The position numbers and the translations under genes are program-made. Under the pieces are notes generated by a model. It did not search any database, was not told the DNA's origin, and saw only the letters and a list, made by a program, of their open reading frames with translations. From contig NZ_FNRX01000002.1 in the NCBI RefSeq assembly GCF_900105195.1, forward strand, positions 2,356,001-2,420,000: a stretch of 64,000 bases of DNA, written 5' to 3'. How positions within the stretch are numbered: the stretch's first letter is position 1; each line of letters opens with the position of its first letter. Origin of the DNA: Rhodococcus pyridinivorans (GTDB lineage Bacteria > Actinomycetota > Actinomycetes > Mycobacteriales > Mycobacteriaceae). Below are positions 1-6,786 of this stretch, piece by piece.

Positions 1-508
1 CGACCGATTCGAGACGACGCCAGATCTCGGGGACGTTCTCGACCTCGATCCAGTGGTACTGGACGTTCTCGCGGTCGGACAGGTCGGCGGTGTCGCGACC
101 GAACTCGGTGGAGATACCGGCGATCGTCCGCAGCTGCGCGAGATTCAGGGCGCCGGCGTCGCAGCGCACCCGCATCATGAAGTACTTCGCCTCGAGCAGG
201 TCGATGTTCTCGTCACCGGTGTAGGTGCCGTCGTAGCCCTGCTCGCGCTGGGTGTACAGACCCCACCAGCGGAAGCGGCCGCGCAGATCGCTCTTGTCGA
301 TTCCGTCGAAACCGGTTTGCGCATAGATGTTCTCGATACGCTTGCGGACGTTGAGCGGGTTGTCGTCCTTCTTCGTCTGCTCGTTGGCGTTGAGCGGCTC
401 CCGGTAGCCGAGGGCCCACTGGCCTTCGGCGCGACGCTTGGCGGGACGCGCGCGGCGGGCGGGAGTGGCCGACTCGTCGGCGGGCGTGACGTCGGTGGTC
501 GACGACAT
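1..508 (-). CDS. sirA: Ferredoxin-dependent sulfite/nitrite reductase, N-terminal part (cut by window edge)
   Basis: Only the first 169 codons are in the window; the gene runs off the left edge. The family reduces sulfite to sulfide (or nitrite to ammonia) using ferredoxin, siroheme and a 4Fe-4S cluster in the cytoplasm. What is visible is a basic Ala/Arg-rich leader, then the family's N-terminal half-domain, including FRWWGLYTQR and the substrate-channel segment GRDTADLSDRENVQYHWI near residues 139-156. The ATG at 508 has a good ribosome binding site (AGGAGA, 7-8 nt upstream). Assignment to sulfite rather than nitrite reduction rests on the mycobacterial homologue (Rv2391 type) and on the cysteine-rich leader peptide upstream. 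The siroheme-binding cysteines lie outside the window, so the enzyme class is inferred. Confidence 0.88.
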   Translation of the reverse strand, partial: MSSTTDVTPADESATPARRARPAKRRAEGQWALGYREPLNANEQTKKDDNPLNVRKRIENIYAQTGFDGIDKSDLRGRFRWWGLYTQREQGYDGTYTGDENIDLLEAKYFMMRVRCDAGALNLAQLRTIAGISTEFGRDTADLSDRENVQYHWIEVENVPEIWRRLESV

Positions 509-515
509 ACAGGGT

Positions 516-555
516 CTCCTGATACTCGCTGGAACCGGATCGACGAGCGCAGGAG
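516..555 (-). promoter_or_regulatory. Hairpin that can mask the sirA ribosome binding site
   Basis: On the minus strand CTCCTG (550-555) is complementary to CAGGAG (516-521), which is the core of the sirA Shine-Dalgarno. The stem continues after a small internal loop with CTCG (544-547) and CGAG (525-528), closing a loop of about 15 nt. Such a fold would block sirA initiation. It lies between the stop of the cysteine-rich leader ORF (620) and the sirA start (508), where a translation-dependent attenuator would sit. Pairing is seen directly; the regulatory role is inferred. Confidence 0.55.
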
Positions 556-619
556 GGAGCTGACCTCGTGCACGCATGCTTCGACCCGGCGGGATCTGGG
601 ATGTGCCGGGGAGTGCCGA

Positions 620-730
620 CTAGAGACAGTCGGCGCAGAGACAAGCGGCGCAAGGCAGACAACAGGATGCGCAGACGCGCTTGAAGTCGACGTGGCGTCG
701 CGCCACGAGTCGCACTCCGTGTCCTGTCAT
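620..730 (-). CDS. Polycysteine leader peptide (putative cysteine attenuator), 36 aa
   Basis: An ATG-TAG ORF of 36 codons upstream of sirA and co-directional with it. Residues 1-19 are ordinary and basic. From residue 20 to the end there are seven cysteines (20, 23, 24, 27, 30, 32, 35), read as CASCCLPCAACLCADCL. A -10-like CACAAT ends 7 nt before the ATG, so the transcript should start at the ATG (leaderless), and no Shine-Dalgarno precedes it. Leaderless polycysteine ORFs upstream of sulfur-assimilation operons are known in mycobacteria as cysteine-responsive attenuators: ribosomes slow at Cys codons when cysteine is scarce and downstream expression rises. By position, start type and content this is the rhodococcal equivalent. 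The peptide itself probably has no other function. Confidence 0.8.
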   Translation of the reverse strand: MTGHGVRLVARRHVDFKRVCASCCLPCAACLCADCL

Positions 731-737
731 GCGGACC

Positions 738-743
738 ATTGTG
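738..743 (-). promoter_or_regulatory. -10 element for leaderless transcript of the polycysteine ORF
   Basis: CACAAT on the minus strand, 7 nt before the ATG at 730, the spacing expected when transcription starts on the A of the start codon. No clear -35 was required or seen. Confidence 0.5.
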
Positions 744-861
744 CCACGTCACCGGGACGATTCCGAATTGCGGGCGGTATTTCCACCCGATTTTCGGGAA
801 ATGTCGAGGTAGGGGCGTCGCGCGCGGAGCCGCCCTTCAGGTCTCTGGAACACTGGAGGGC

Positions 862-2124
862 GTGAACAGCACTGAGATCGGTCGACGCACCGGCACGGAA
901 ATCGGTATCGCGGGTCGTCCGGCCGGTCTCGAACTTCCCGCTTCGGCACTCGCAGGAGTGGGGACGCGACCGTTCGGTGTGTACGTGCACGTGCCCTTCT
1001 GCGCGACCCGCTGCGGCTACTGCGACTTCAACACCTACACGGCCGGGGAACTCGGCAGCGCGGCGTCGCCGCAGTCCTGGCTGGAGGGTCTGCGCCGCGA
1101 ACTCGACGCCGGTGCCCGGCTGCTGTCCGAATCCGGACGACGGACTCCCGCTGCCGAGACGGTCTTCGTCGGCGGCGGAACACCCTCGCTGCTCGGCGCG
1201 GACGGTCTCGCGCAGGTGCTCGACGCGATCCGCGACTCGTTCGGGCTCGCTCCCGGCGCCGAGGTGACCACCGAATCGAACCCGGAGTCGACCTCCACGG
1301 AGTTCTTCTCGTCGATCCGCGAGGCCGGATACACCCGCGTGTCGCTCGGCATGCAGTCCGCGGCGCCCCACGTGCTGGCGGTCCTCGACCGCACCCACAC
1401 ACCCGGGCGTCCCGTCGCGGCGGCGAAGGAAGCGCGCGCGGCCGGTTTCGGCCACATCAACCTCGATCTGATCTACGGCACTCCCGGCGAGCGCGACGCC
1501 GACCTCGACGCCTCCCTCGACGCCGTGCTCGAAGCGGGGGTCGACCACGTCTCGGCGTACGCGCTCATCGTCGAGGACGGCACCGCCCTCGCTCGCCGTG
1601 TCCGTCGCGGCGAGCTGCCGGCTCCGGACGACGACGTGCTCGCATCGCGGTACGAGCGGATCGACGCGCGACTCGCCGACGCCGGGATGACCTGGTACGA
1701 GGTGTCCAACTGGGCGAAGGCCGATGATCCGTCGGCGCGCTGCGCCCACAACCTCGGTTACTGGGACGGCGGCGACTGGTGGGGCGCCGGGCCGGGCGCG
1801 CACAGCCACGTCGGTGGCGTGCGCTGGTGGAACGTCAAGCATCCCGCCCGTTACGCGTCGACCCTCGCCGACGGAGTCCTGCCCGTCGGGGGCAGCGAAC
1901 ATCTCACGGCCGAGGACCGGCACACCGAACTCGTCATGCTCACCGTCCGGCTGCGCACGGGCCTGCCGTTGTCGGAGCTCGACGACGGTGAGCGCGAGGC
2001 AGCAGAGACGGTGGTCGCCGACGGGCTCGCCGTGGAGCGCGACGATCAGCTCGTGCTGACCGACCGGGGCCGGCTGCTCGCCGACGCGGTGGTCCGCACC
2101 ATCCTGCTCGGCGCGGACGACTGA
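862..2124 (+). CDS. hemW: HemW, radical SAM heme chaperone-like protein (HemN family)
   Basis: A 420-residue radical SAM protein. The cluster motif CATRCGYCDF lies at residues 47-56 (C-x3-C-x2-C followed by x-F). Having Phe where oxygen-independent coproporphyrinogen oxidases have a fourth Cys marks the HemW branch, which binds heme and delivers it to respiratory proteins rather than oxidising coproporphyrinogen. The HemW-type GGGTPSLL and NLDLIYGTPGE segments and a C-terminal winged-helix tail follow. The open frame extends upstream to 739, but the GTG at 862 has a GGAGGG site 1-6 nt ahead and begins where homology begins. It is divergent from the sirA leader. Commonly mis-annotated as hemN. 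Confidence 0.92.
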   Translation: MNSTEIGRRTGTEIGIAGRPAGLELPASALAGVGTRPFGVYVHVPFCATRCGYCDFNTYTAGELGSAASPQSWLEGLRRELDAGARLLSESGRRTPAAETVFVGGGTPSLLGADGLAQVLDAIRDSFGLAPGAEVTTESNPESTSTEFFSSIREAGYTRVSLGMQSAAPHVLAVLDRTHTPGRPVAAAKEARAAGFGHINLDLIYGTPGERDADLDASLDAVLEAGVDHVSAYALIVEDGTALARRVRRGELPAPDDDVLASRYERIDARLADAGMTWYEVSNWAKADDPSARCAHNLGYWDGGDWWGAGPGAHSHVGGVRWWNVKHPARYASTLADGVLPVGGSEHLTAEDRHTELVMLTVRLRTGLPLSELDDGEREAAETVVADGLAVERDDQLVLTDRGRLLADAVVRTILLGADD

Positions 2125-2128
2125 CCGT

Positions 2129-2178
2129 CCGGTCGCGTCATGCTGCTCCGACCGACCGGTCGCGTCATGCTGCTCCGA
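2129..2178 (+). repeat. Tandem 27-bp-period duplication (two copies)
   Basis: A 23-bp core starting CCGGTCGCGTCATGCTGC occurs at 2129-2151 and again at 2156-2178, identical, with period 27. On the minus strand each copy contains a GCAGCATGA, so the duplication includes the stop codon of the small minus-strand frame ending at 2165. It looks like slippage or a local duplication after the hemW stop. Confidence 0.85.
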
Positions 2179-2323
2179 TGCGCTCCGAGTCGTAGACCGA
2201 CAGCCGCCCACGGTTCTCGACCACCGACACCCAGTGCTTCTCCGACTCGGTCCGGCCGTCGACGGTGACGAACGTGAGGGTGACGATCACACTCGACACA
2301 TCGCGGGGCTCCACGGTATCCAC
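2165..2323 (-). pseudogene. Short C-terminal-like remnant of a secreted/Mce-associated-type protein
   Basis: A 52-codon frame (GTG at 2323) directly downstream of the 2335-2688 gene. Its composition is protein-like in the last 40 codons: a hydrophobic beta-strand run (VIVTLTFVTVDG) followed by VSVVENRGRLSVYDSERIG, which resembles the C-terminal strand-turn-strand of actinobacterial Mce-associated or DUF proteins ending in a DG-[KR]-V-DS motif. No N-terminal domain, signal peptide or ribosome binding site is present, so it is read as a fragment whose 5' part is lost. It could instead be a genuine tiny gene. Its stop lies in the tandem duplication. Confidence 0.4.
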
Positions 2324-2334
2324 CCTTGATCGGG

Positions 2335-2688
2335 CTATGCGGGCGACGGGCCCCGAACCTCGGCGCCCGGGTCGGGCACGCCACCGGGAATCAGCACGTC
2401 GTACTCGAAGACACGCACGTGCAGCACCGTCCGGTTCCGCAGCGCGGACTGCACGGCACGGTGGAGTCCGTCCTCGAGGTACAGCACGCCCTGCCACTGG
2501 ACGGCGTGTGGGAACAGATCGCCGTAGAACGTCGAGTCCTCCGACAACAGCCGGTCGAGTTCGAGCACCTTCGTCGTCGTGACGATCTCGTCGAGGCGCA
2601 CCTGGCGGGGCGGAATCCTCGACCAGTCGCGCAGAGACAGTCCGTGATCGGGATACGGCTTGCCGTCCCGGACGCCCTTGAAGATCAT
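2335..2688 (-). CDS. Conserved actinobacterial protein, ParB-like/VapB-annotated family
   Basis: A 117-residue soluble protein with ATG at 2688. The middle (about residues 30-90) reads like a ParB-type nuclease fold: a conserved PPRQVRLDEIVTT strand-helix entry, LLSEDSTFYGDLFPHAVQW and the LYLEDGLHRAVQSALR segment, where DGLHR sits where ParB-like proteins have their catalytic/CTP motif. Close relatives in Rhodococcus and Mycobacterium are usually annotated 'VapB-family antitoxin', but no toxin-sized partner or PIN domain is next to it, so a toxin-antitoxin role is not supported here. Divergent from hrcA. Function unknown. Confidence 0.7.
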   Translation of the reverse strand: MIFKGVRDGKPYPDHGLSLRDWSRIPPRQVRLDEIVTTTKVLELDRLLSEDSTFYGDLFPHAVQWQGVLYLEDGLHRAVQSALRNRTVLHVRVFEYDVLIPGGVPDPGAEVRGPSPA

Positions 2689-2781
2689 GTGAACACATTA
2701 CGGGGGACGCGCCGAAGGCGTCGCTTCCGGTTCGGGGTGGTATCGCACACGTGCCCGACACCTTCGAGGTCGTCGCGCGAT

Positions 2782-2787
2782 TAGACT
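2782..2787 (+). promoter_or_regulatory. -10 element upstream of hrcA
   Basis: TAGACT, 59 nt before the hrcA TTG start. A CIRCE inverted repeat (TTAGCACTC/GAGTGCTAA) was looked for between 2689 and 2845 and is not present. Confidence 0.4.
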
Positions 2788-2845
2788 GGCAGGGTACGGC
2801 CCCGAGAGGTGCAGTCCTGCAGGCGGCGGAAACGGAGGTGGCGGG

Positions 2846-3889
2846 TTGTCGAGTACCGAGGAGCGGAGATTCACGGTCTTGCGCGCCATCGTGGCGGATT
2901 ACGTGTCCACCAAGGAGCCGATCGGCTCCAAGACTCTCGTCGACCGGCACAATCTCGGAGTGTCCAGCGCCACGGTCCGCAACGACATGGCTGTGCTCGA
3001 AGCAGAGGGATACATCACACAGACCCACACGAGCTCGGGACGCGTGCCCACCGACAAGGGCTACCGCCAGTTCGTCGACAGGATCGCGGAGGTCAAACCG
3101 CTCTCGTCGGCCGAGCGCCGCGCAATCCTGCAGTTCCTCGAATCGGGCGTCGACCTCGACGACGTGCTGCGCCGCGCGGTGCGGTTGCTCGCGCAGCTCA
3201 CCCGCCAGGTCGCGGTCGTGCAGTACCCGACGCTCTCCGCGTCGTCCGTGCGACATCTCGAGGTGGTCGGGCTGACACCGGCGCGGCTGCTGCTCGTGCT
3301 CATCACCGACTCGGGCCGCGTCGATCAGCGCATCGTCGAACTCGGCGACGTGATCGACGAGGACGGCCTGTCGCGGTTGCGTGAGCTGCTCGGCGGGGCA
3401 TTGACCGGCAAGCGGCTCGCCGCGGCCTCCGTCGCAGTGACCGAGCTCGCCGACAACGCACCGGACGATCTGCGCGACGCGCTCATCCGGTGCACCACCG
3501 TGCTGGTGGAGACCCTCGTCGAGCACCCCGAGGAGCGTCTCGTGCTCGGCGGCACCGCCAATCTCACCCGCAACGCCGCCGACTTCGACGGCCACGGCAT
3601 GCTGCCGGGCTCGTTGCGTACGGTCCTCGAAGCCCTCGAGGAGCAGGTCGTGGTGCTCAAACTGCTCGCGTCCAGCCAGGACGCAGGCCGGGTCACCGTC
3701 CGCATCGGTGAGGAGACCCAGTTCGAGGAGATGCGCACCACCTCGGTCGTGTCCACCGGCTACGGGGCCGCGGGTACGGTCTTCGGTGGTCTGGGAGTGC
3801 TCGGCCCCACCCGGATGGACTATCCGGGAACCATCGCATCGGTCGCCACCGTTGCGAGATATATCGGTGAGGTGCTCGGCGAACGCTGA
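2846..3889 (+). CDS. hrcA: HrcA, heat-inducible transcription repressor
   Basis: A 347-residue repressor of class I heat-shock genes; it binds CIRCE operators and is kept active by GroEL. An N-terminal winged helix-turn-helix (residues 5-75, with the family signature [20 protein letters not shown] and [14 protein letters not shown]) is followed by the GAF-like and dimerisation domains. The start is an uncommon TTG at 2846, chosen because GGAGGTG lies 5-11 nt upstream and the protein then begins MSSTEERRF as in relatives. It is followed by dnaJ2 after 49 nt, the standard actinobacterial hrcA-dnaJ2-rsmE order. Confidence 0.95.
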   Translation: MSSTEERRFTVLRAIVADYVSTKEPIGSKTLVDRHNLGVSSATVRNDMAVLEAEGYITQTHTSSGRVPTDKGYRQFVDRIAEVKPLSSAERRAILQFLESGVDLDDVLRRAVRLLAQLTRQVAVVQYPTLSASSVRHLEVVGLTPARLLLVLITDSGRVDQRIVELGDVIDEDGLSRLRELLGGALTGKRLAAASVAVTELADNAPDDLRDALIRCTTVLVETLVEHPEERLVLGGTANLTRNAADFDGHGMLPGSLRTVLEALEEQVVVLKLLASSQDAGRVTVRIGEETQFEEMRTTSVVSTGYGAAGTVFGGLGVLGPTRMDYPGTIASVATVARYIGEVLGER

Positions 3890-3938
3890 GCACCGTCCAT
3901 TTTTGCTCTGTAGAACGACGTAAGGACGAGAACCAAAC

Positions 3939-5090
3939 GTGGCACGGGACTACTACGGGACGCTCGGCGTGTCCAAGAACGCGACCGACCAGGAGATCAA
4001 ACGGGCGTACCGCAAGTTGGCGCGCGAGCACCACCCGGATGTGAACCCCGACGAGTCGGCGCAGAAGCGTTTCCAGGAGATCTCGGCCGCCTACGAGGTG
4101 CTGTCGGACCCCGAGAAGCGACGCATCGTCGACCTCGGCGGCGACCCGCTCGAACCCGGTGGCGGCGGTGCGGGCGGCTTCGGCGGCGCCGGCTTCGGTG
4201 GCGGCCTCGGTGATGTCTTCGAGGCGTTCTTCGGTGGTGGGGCCGGCGGTTCCCGCGGTCCGCGCGGCCGCGTCCAGCCCGGCGCCGACTCGCTGCTCCG
4301 CACCCGCCTGACCCTCGAGGAATGCGCTCGCGGCGTCACCAAGACGGTCACGGTCGACACCGCGATCCTGTGCGACGCGTGCACCGGTTCCGGCACCCAC
4401 GGCGATTCGAAGCCCGTGCGCTGCGAGACCTGCGGTGGCGCCGGTGAGGTCCAGTCCGTCCAGCGTTCCTTCCTCGGCCAGGTCATGACGTCCCGCCCGT
4501 GCCCCACCTGCCGCGGTGTCGGCGAGACGATCCCGGATCCCTGCCGCAAGTGCGGTGGTGACGGCCGCGTGCGCGCACGCCGCGAGGTCACCGTCAAGGT
4601 GCCCGCCGGCGTCGGCAACGGGATGCGCATCCGCCTCGCGGCCCAGGGCGAGGTCGGCCCCGGCGGCGGTCCTGCCGGCGATCTCTACGTCGAGGTGCTC
4701 GAACAGCAGCACGAGGTTTTCGTGCGCGACGGCGACGACCTGCACTGCACCATCCGCGTGCCCATGGTCGACGCTGCGCTCGGCACCAAGGTGACGATCG
4801 AGACCATCCTCGACGGCCCCACCGAGATCACCATCGATCCCGGCACCCAGCCCGGTTCGGTCTCGGTGCTGCGCGGCCACGGCATGCCGAAGCTGCGCTC
4901 GGGTACGCGCGGCGACCTGCACGCGCATCTCGAGGTCGTGGTGCCGAGCAAGCTCGATCACAAGCAGACGAAGCTGCTCGAGGACCTGCGCCGGCACAGC
5001 GACCGGGAGCATGTCGAGGTCGTGACCACGGGTTCGCAGAACACCGGCGGCCTGTTCTCGCGCCTGCGCGACGCGTTCAGCGCCCGTTAG
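3939..5090 (+). CDS. dnaJ: DnaJ2, Hsp40 co-chaperone
   Basis: A 383-residue type I J-protein that stimulates DnaK ATPase and hands over unfolded clients. The J domain (1-70) carries HPD at 32-34. The Gly/Phe-rich linker (about 70-110) is unusually rich in GGxGGFGG. The zinc domain has all four CxxCxGxG repeats ([32 protein letters not shown]), followed by the substrate-binding C-terminal domains. GTG start. It is the hrcA-linked paralogue; the dnaK-linked DnaJ1 would be elsewhere. Confidence 0.95.
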   Translation: MARDYYGTLGVSKNATDQEIKRAYRKLAREHHPDVNPDESAQKRFQEISAAYEVLSDPEKRRIVDLGGDPLEPGGGGAGGFGGAGFGGGLGDVFEAFFGGGAGGSRGPRGRVQPGADSLLRTRLTLEECARGVTKTVTVDTAILCDACTGSGTHGDSKPVRCETCGGAGEVQSVQRSFLGQVMTSRPCPTCRGVGETIPDPCRKCGGDGRVRARREVTVKVPAGVGNGMRIRLAAQGEVGPGGGPAGDLYVEVLEQQHEVFVRDGDDLHCTIRVPMVDAALGTKVTIETILDGPTEITIDPGTQPGSVSVLRGHGMPKLRSGTRGDLHAHLEVVVPSKLDHKQTKLLEDLRRHSDREHVEVVTTGSQNTGGLFSRLRDAFSAR

Positions 5091-5099
5091 GTCGCTCGG

Positions 5100-5858
5100 G
5101 TGGCCGCGACACTGTTCTACCTCGACCCGCTGCCCGACGAGGGGCGGACGGCCGTGCTCGACGGCAAGGAGGGCCGGCACGCCGCGACGGTGCGCCGTAT
5201 CGCGGTAGGCGAGCGGCTCGTGTTGTCCGACGGTGCCGGTGAGGTCGCCGACGTCGAGGTCACGGCGGTCGCGAAGGACCGGCTCGAAGCGCTCGTGCTC
5301 GGTCGTCGCGTTGTCGACCCGCCGCGTCCGAGCGTGACCGTCGTGCAGGCGCTGCCGAAGTCCGACCGGTCCGAACTCGCCGTCGAACTGGCCACCGAGG
5401 CCGGCGCCGACGAGTTCGTACCGTGGCAGTCGGTGCGCTGTGTCGCCCGGTGGGATGCCAAGGCGGACAAGGGTGTTGCCAAGTGGCAGGCGGTCGCGAC
5501 GTCCGCGGCGAAGCAGTCGCGGCGCGCGCACGTGCCGACGGTGGCCGGGTTGCACCGCACACCCGAGGTCGTCGCACGGGTCCGCTCGGCCGTCGAGCGC
5601 GGCGACGTCGTCGCGGTGCTCCACGAATCCGCCACGATCCCCTTCGCCGATCTGCCCGTGCGCGACGTCGATTCGCTGACGCTGATCGTCGGTCCCGAAG
5701 GCGGACTCGACGACGCGGAGGTCGAGACCCTCGTCGACGCGGGCGCGGTGGCCGTCGGTCTCGGCCCCACGGTGCTGCGCACCTCGACCGCCGCGGCCGT
5801 CGCACTCGGCGCGATCGGTGTGTTGACCGACCGGTGGCGTACCAGGCCCCTGCACTAG
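5100..5858 (+). CDS. rsmE: RsmE, 16S rRNA m3U1498 methyltransferase
   Basis: A 252-residue SPOUT methyltransferase that uses SAM to methylate N3 of U1498 in 16S rRNA. An N-terminal PUA-like domain (residues 1-75) precedes the trefoil-knot domain, whose SAM-binding loops are visible as [15 protein letters not shown] and [14 protein letters not shown] near the C terminus. The GTG start is 9 nt after the dnaJ2 stop, so the two are probably co-transcribed. Length is normal for the family. Confidence 0.93.
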   Translation: MAATLFYLDPLPDEGRTAVLDGKEGRHAATVRRIAVGERLVLSDGAGEVADVEVTAVAKDRLEALVLGRRVVDPPRPSVTVVQALPKSDRSELAVELATEAGADEFVPWQSVRCVARWDAKADKGVAKWQAVATSAAKQSRRAHVPTVAGLHRTPEVVARVRSAVERGDVVAVLHESATIPFADLPVRDVDSLTLIVGPEGGLDDAEVETLVDAGAVAVGLGPTVLRTSTAAAVALGAIGVLTDRWRTRPLH

Positions 5859-5946
5859 GGATCGCTTGCGGGTCCCGATTCTCTGTGCTGAGGGATCGCT
5901 TGCGGGTCCCGATTCTCTGTGCTGAGGGATCGCTTGCGGGTCCCGA
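5857..5946 (+). repeat. Intergenic tandem repeat, 34-bp unit, 2.6 copies
   Basis: Two full 34-bp copies (5857-5890, 5891-5924) and a 22-bp partial copy (5925-5946), with no mismatches in the shared part. Each begins AGGGATCGCTTGCGGGTCCC, in which GGGA and TCCC can pair. The array fills the gap between rsmE and the esterase gene and overlaps the rsmE stop. On the minus strand the core reads CCCGCAAGCGATCCCT, close to the core of the array at 36737. Confidence 0.9.
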
Positions 5947-5973
5947 CCATACGTATCGAAGGAATTTCCTCTC

Positions 5974-6786
5974 TTGGCTCGTACGAAGATCGCCTACGGC
6001 ACCCACTCGCAGCAGTTCGGGCACGTCTTCCTACCCGACCCCGCGACGGTGACGGGGCCCGTTCCCGCCGTCATGGTCGTTCACGGCGGTTCGTGGCACG
6101 GCCGCTACCAGCTCACCCTCGGTACGGCGCTGTCCGTGGAACTCGCGCGTCGCGGTGTGGTGGCGTGGAACGTCGAGTACCGCCGTCTCGAGGCCGGTGG
6201 CGCGTGGGACGAGATGTCCGCCGATGTGGTCGCGGCGTACGAGACGATCTTCACCGAGGTCGTTCCGCACGCGCAGCGCGGCGGTGTCGAGGTCGATCTC
6301 GACCGTGTGCGGCTCGTCGGTCACTCTGCGGGAGGCCAGCTGGCGGTGTGGCTCGCGGGTGAGAGCACGTCGGTGCGACCGGAATTCGTGGTTTCGCAGG
6401 CGGGTGCGCTCGACCTCGTCACCGCCGGGGAGCGCGGTCGTCGCGTGGAGGCGTTCGAGGCGCTCTTCGGTGCGTCCTACGCGGAGGCACCCGAGTGTTA
6501 TCGGTCGGCCTCGCCGATGCACCGGCCGCCGATCGGTGTGCCGGTCGCGGTGCTGCACGGCACCGCCGACGAGCAGGTGTCGGCGAGTGTCGCGCACCGT
6601 TACGTCGACGCGGCCGACGCGGCAGGAGATCCGGTGTCGCTGGAGCTGTTCGACGGTGAGGATCACGTCGCCTTCCTGAACCGGAGCACCCGGGCCTGGG
6701 CGCGATCGCTCGACCTGCTCACCGTCCGGTCAGTGGCCGATCTCGGCCTCGCTGCCGGTGCGGGTGTGGAGTCCGCGGGGGAGTAG
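5974..6786 (+). CDS. Alpha/beta hydrolase (carboxylesterase-like)
   Basis: A 270-residue cytoplasmic alpha/beta hydrolase of the BD-FAE/esterase type. An oxyanion-hole HGGSWHG follows the first core strand. The nucleophile elbow GHSAGG puts the catalytic Ser at 118, an acid is likely near residue 200 (HGTADEQV), and the His is H231 in GEDHVAFL. The TTG start is preceded by GAAGGAA about 10 nt upstream; no better start lies inside. Substrate unknown. Its 3' end overlaps the convergent MFS gene by 57 nt. Confidence 0.82.
   Translation: MARTKIAYGTHSQQFGHVFLPDPATVTGPVPAVMVVHGGSWHGRYQLTLGTALSVELARRGVVAWNVEYRRLEAGGAWDEMSADVVAAYETIFTEVVPHAQRGGVEVDLDRVRLVGHSAGGQLAVWLAGESTSVRPEFVVSQAGALDLVTAGERGRRVEAFEALFGASYAEAPECYRSASPMHRPPIGVPVAVLHGTADEQVSASVAHRYVDAADAAGDPVSLELFDGEDHVAFLNRSTRAWARSLDLLTVRSVADLGLAAGAGVESAGE

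Noticed and set aside
2335..2688. Toxin-antitoxin locus
   Set aside because: No PIN-domain or other toxin gene within 2 kb; only a VapB-like label by family habit.
2689..2845. CIRCE operator in front of hrcA
   Set aside because: No TTAGCACTC/GAGTGCTAA pair or near match. HrcA must act elsewhere, for example on groES/groEL.
3693..5855. Open frame of about 720 codons on the minus strand under hrcA-dnaJ2-rsmE
   Set aside because: Antisense shadow of G/C-rich genes. The product is repetitive Arg/Gly/Asp with no domain, while the + strand has three clear families.
5857..5946. CRISPR array
   Set aside because: The repeats are directly adjacent copies with no unique spacers and no cas genes are present. 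The array at 36737 was rejected for the same reason.
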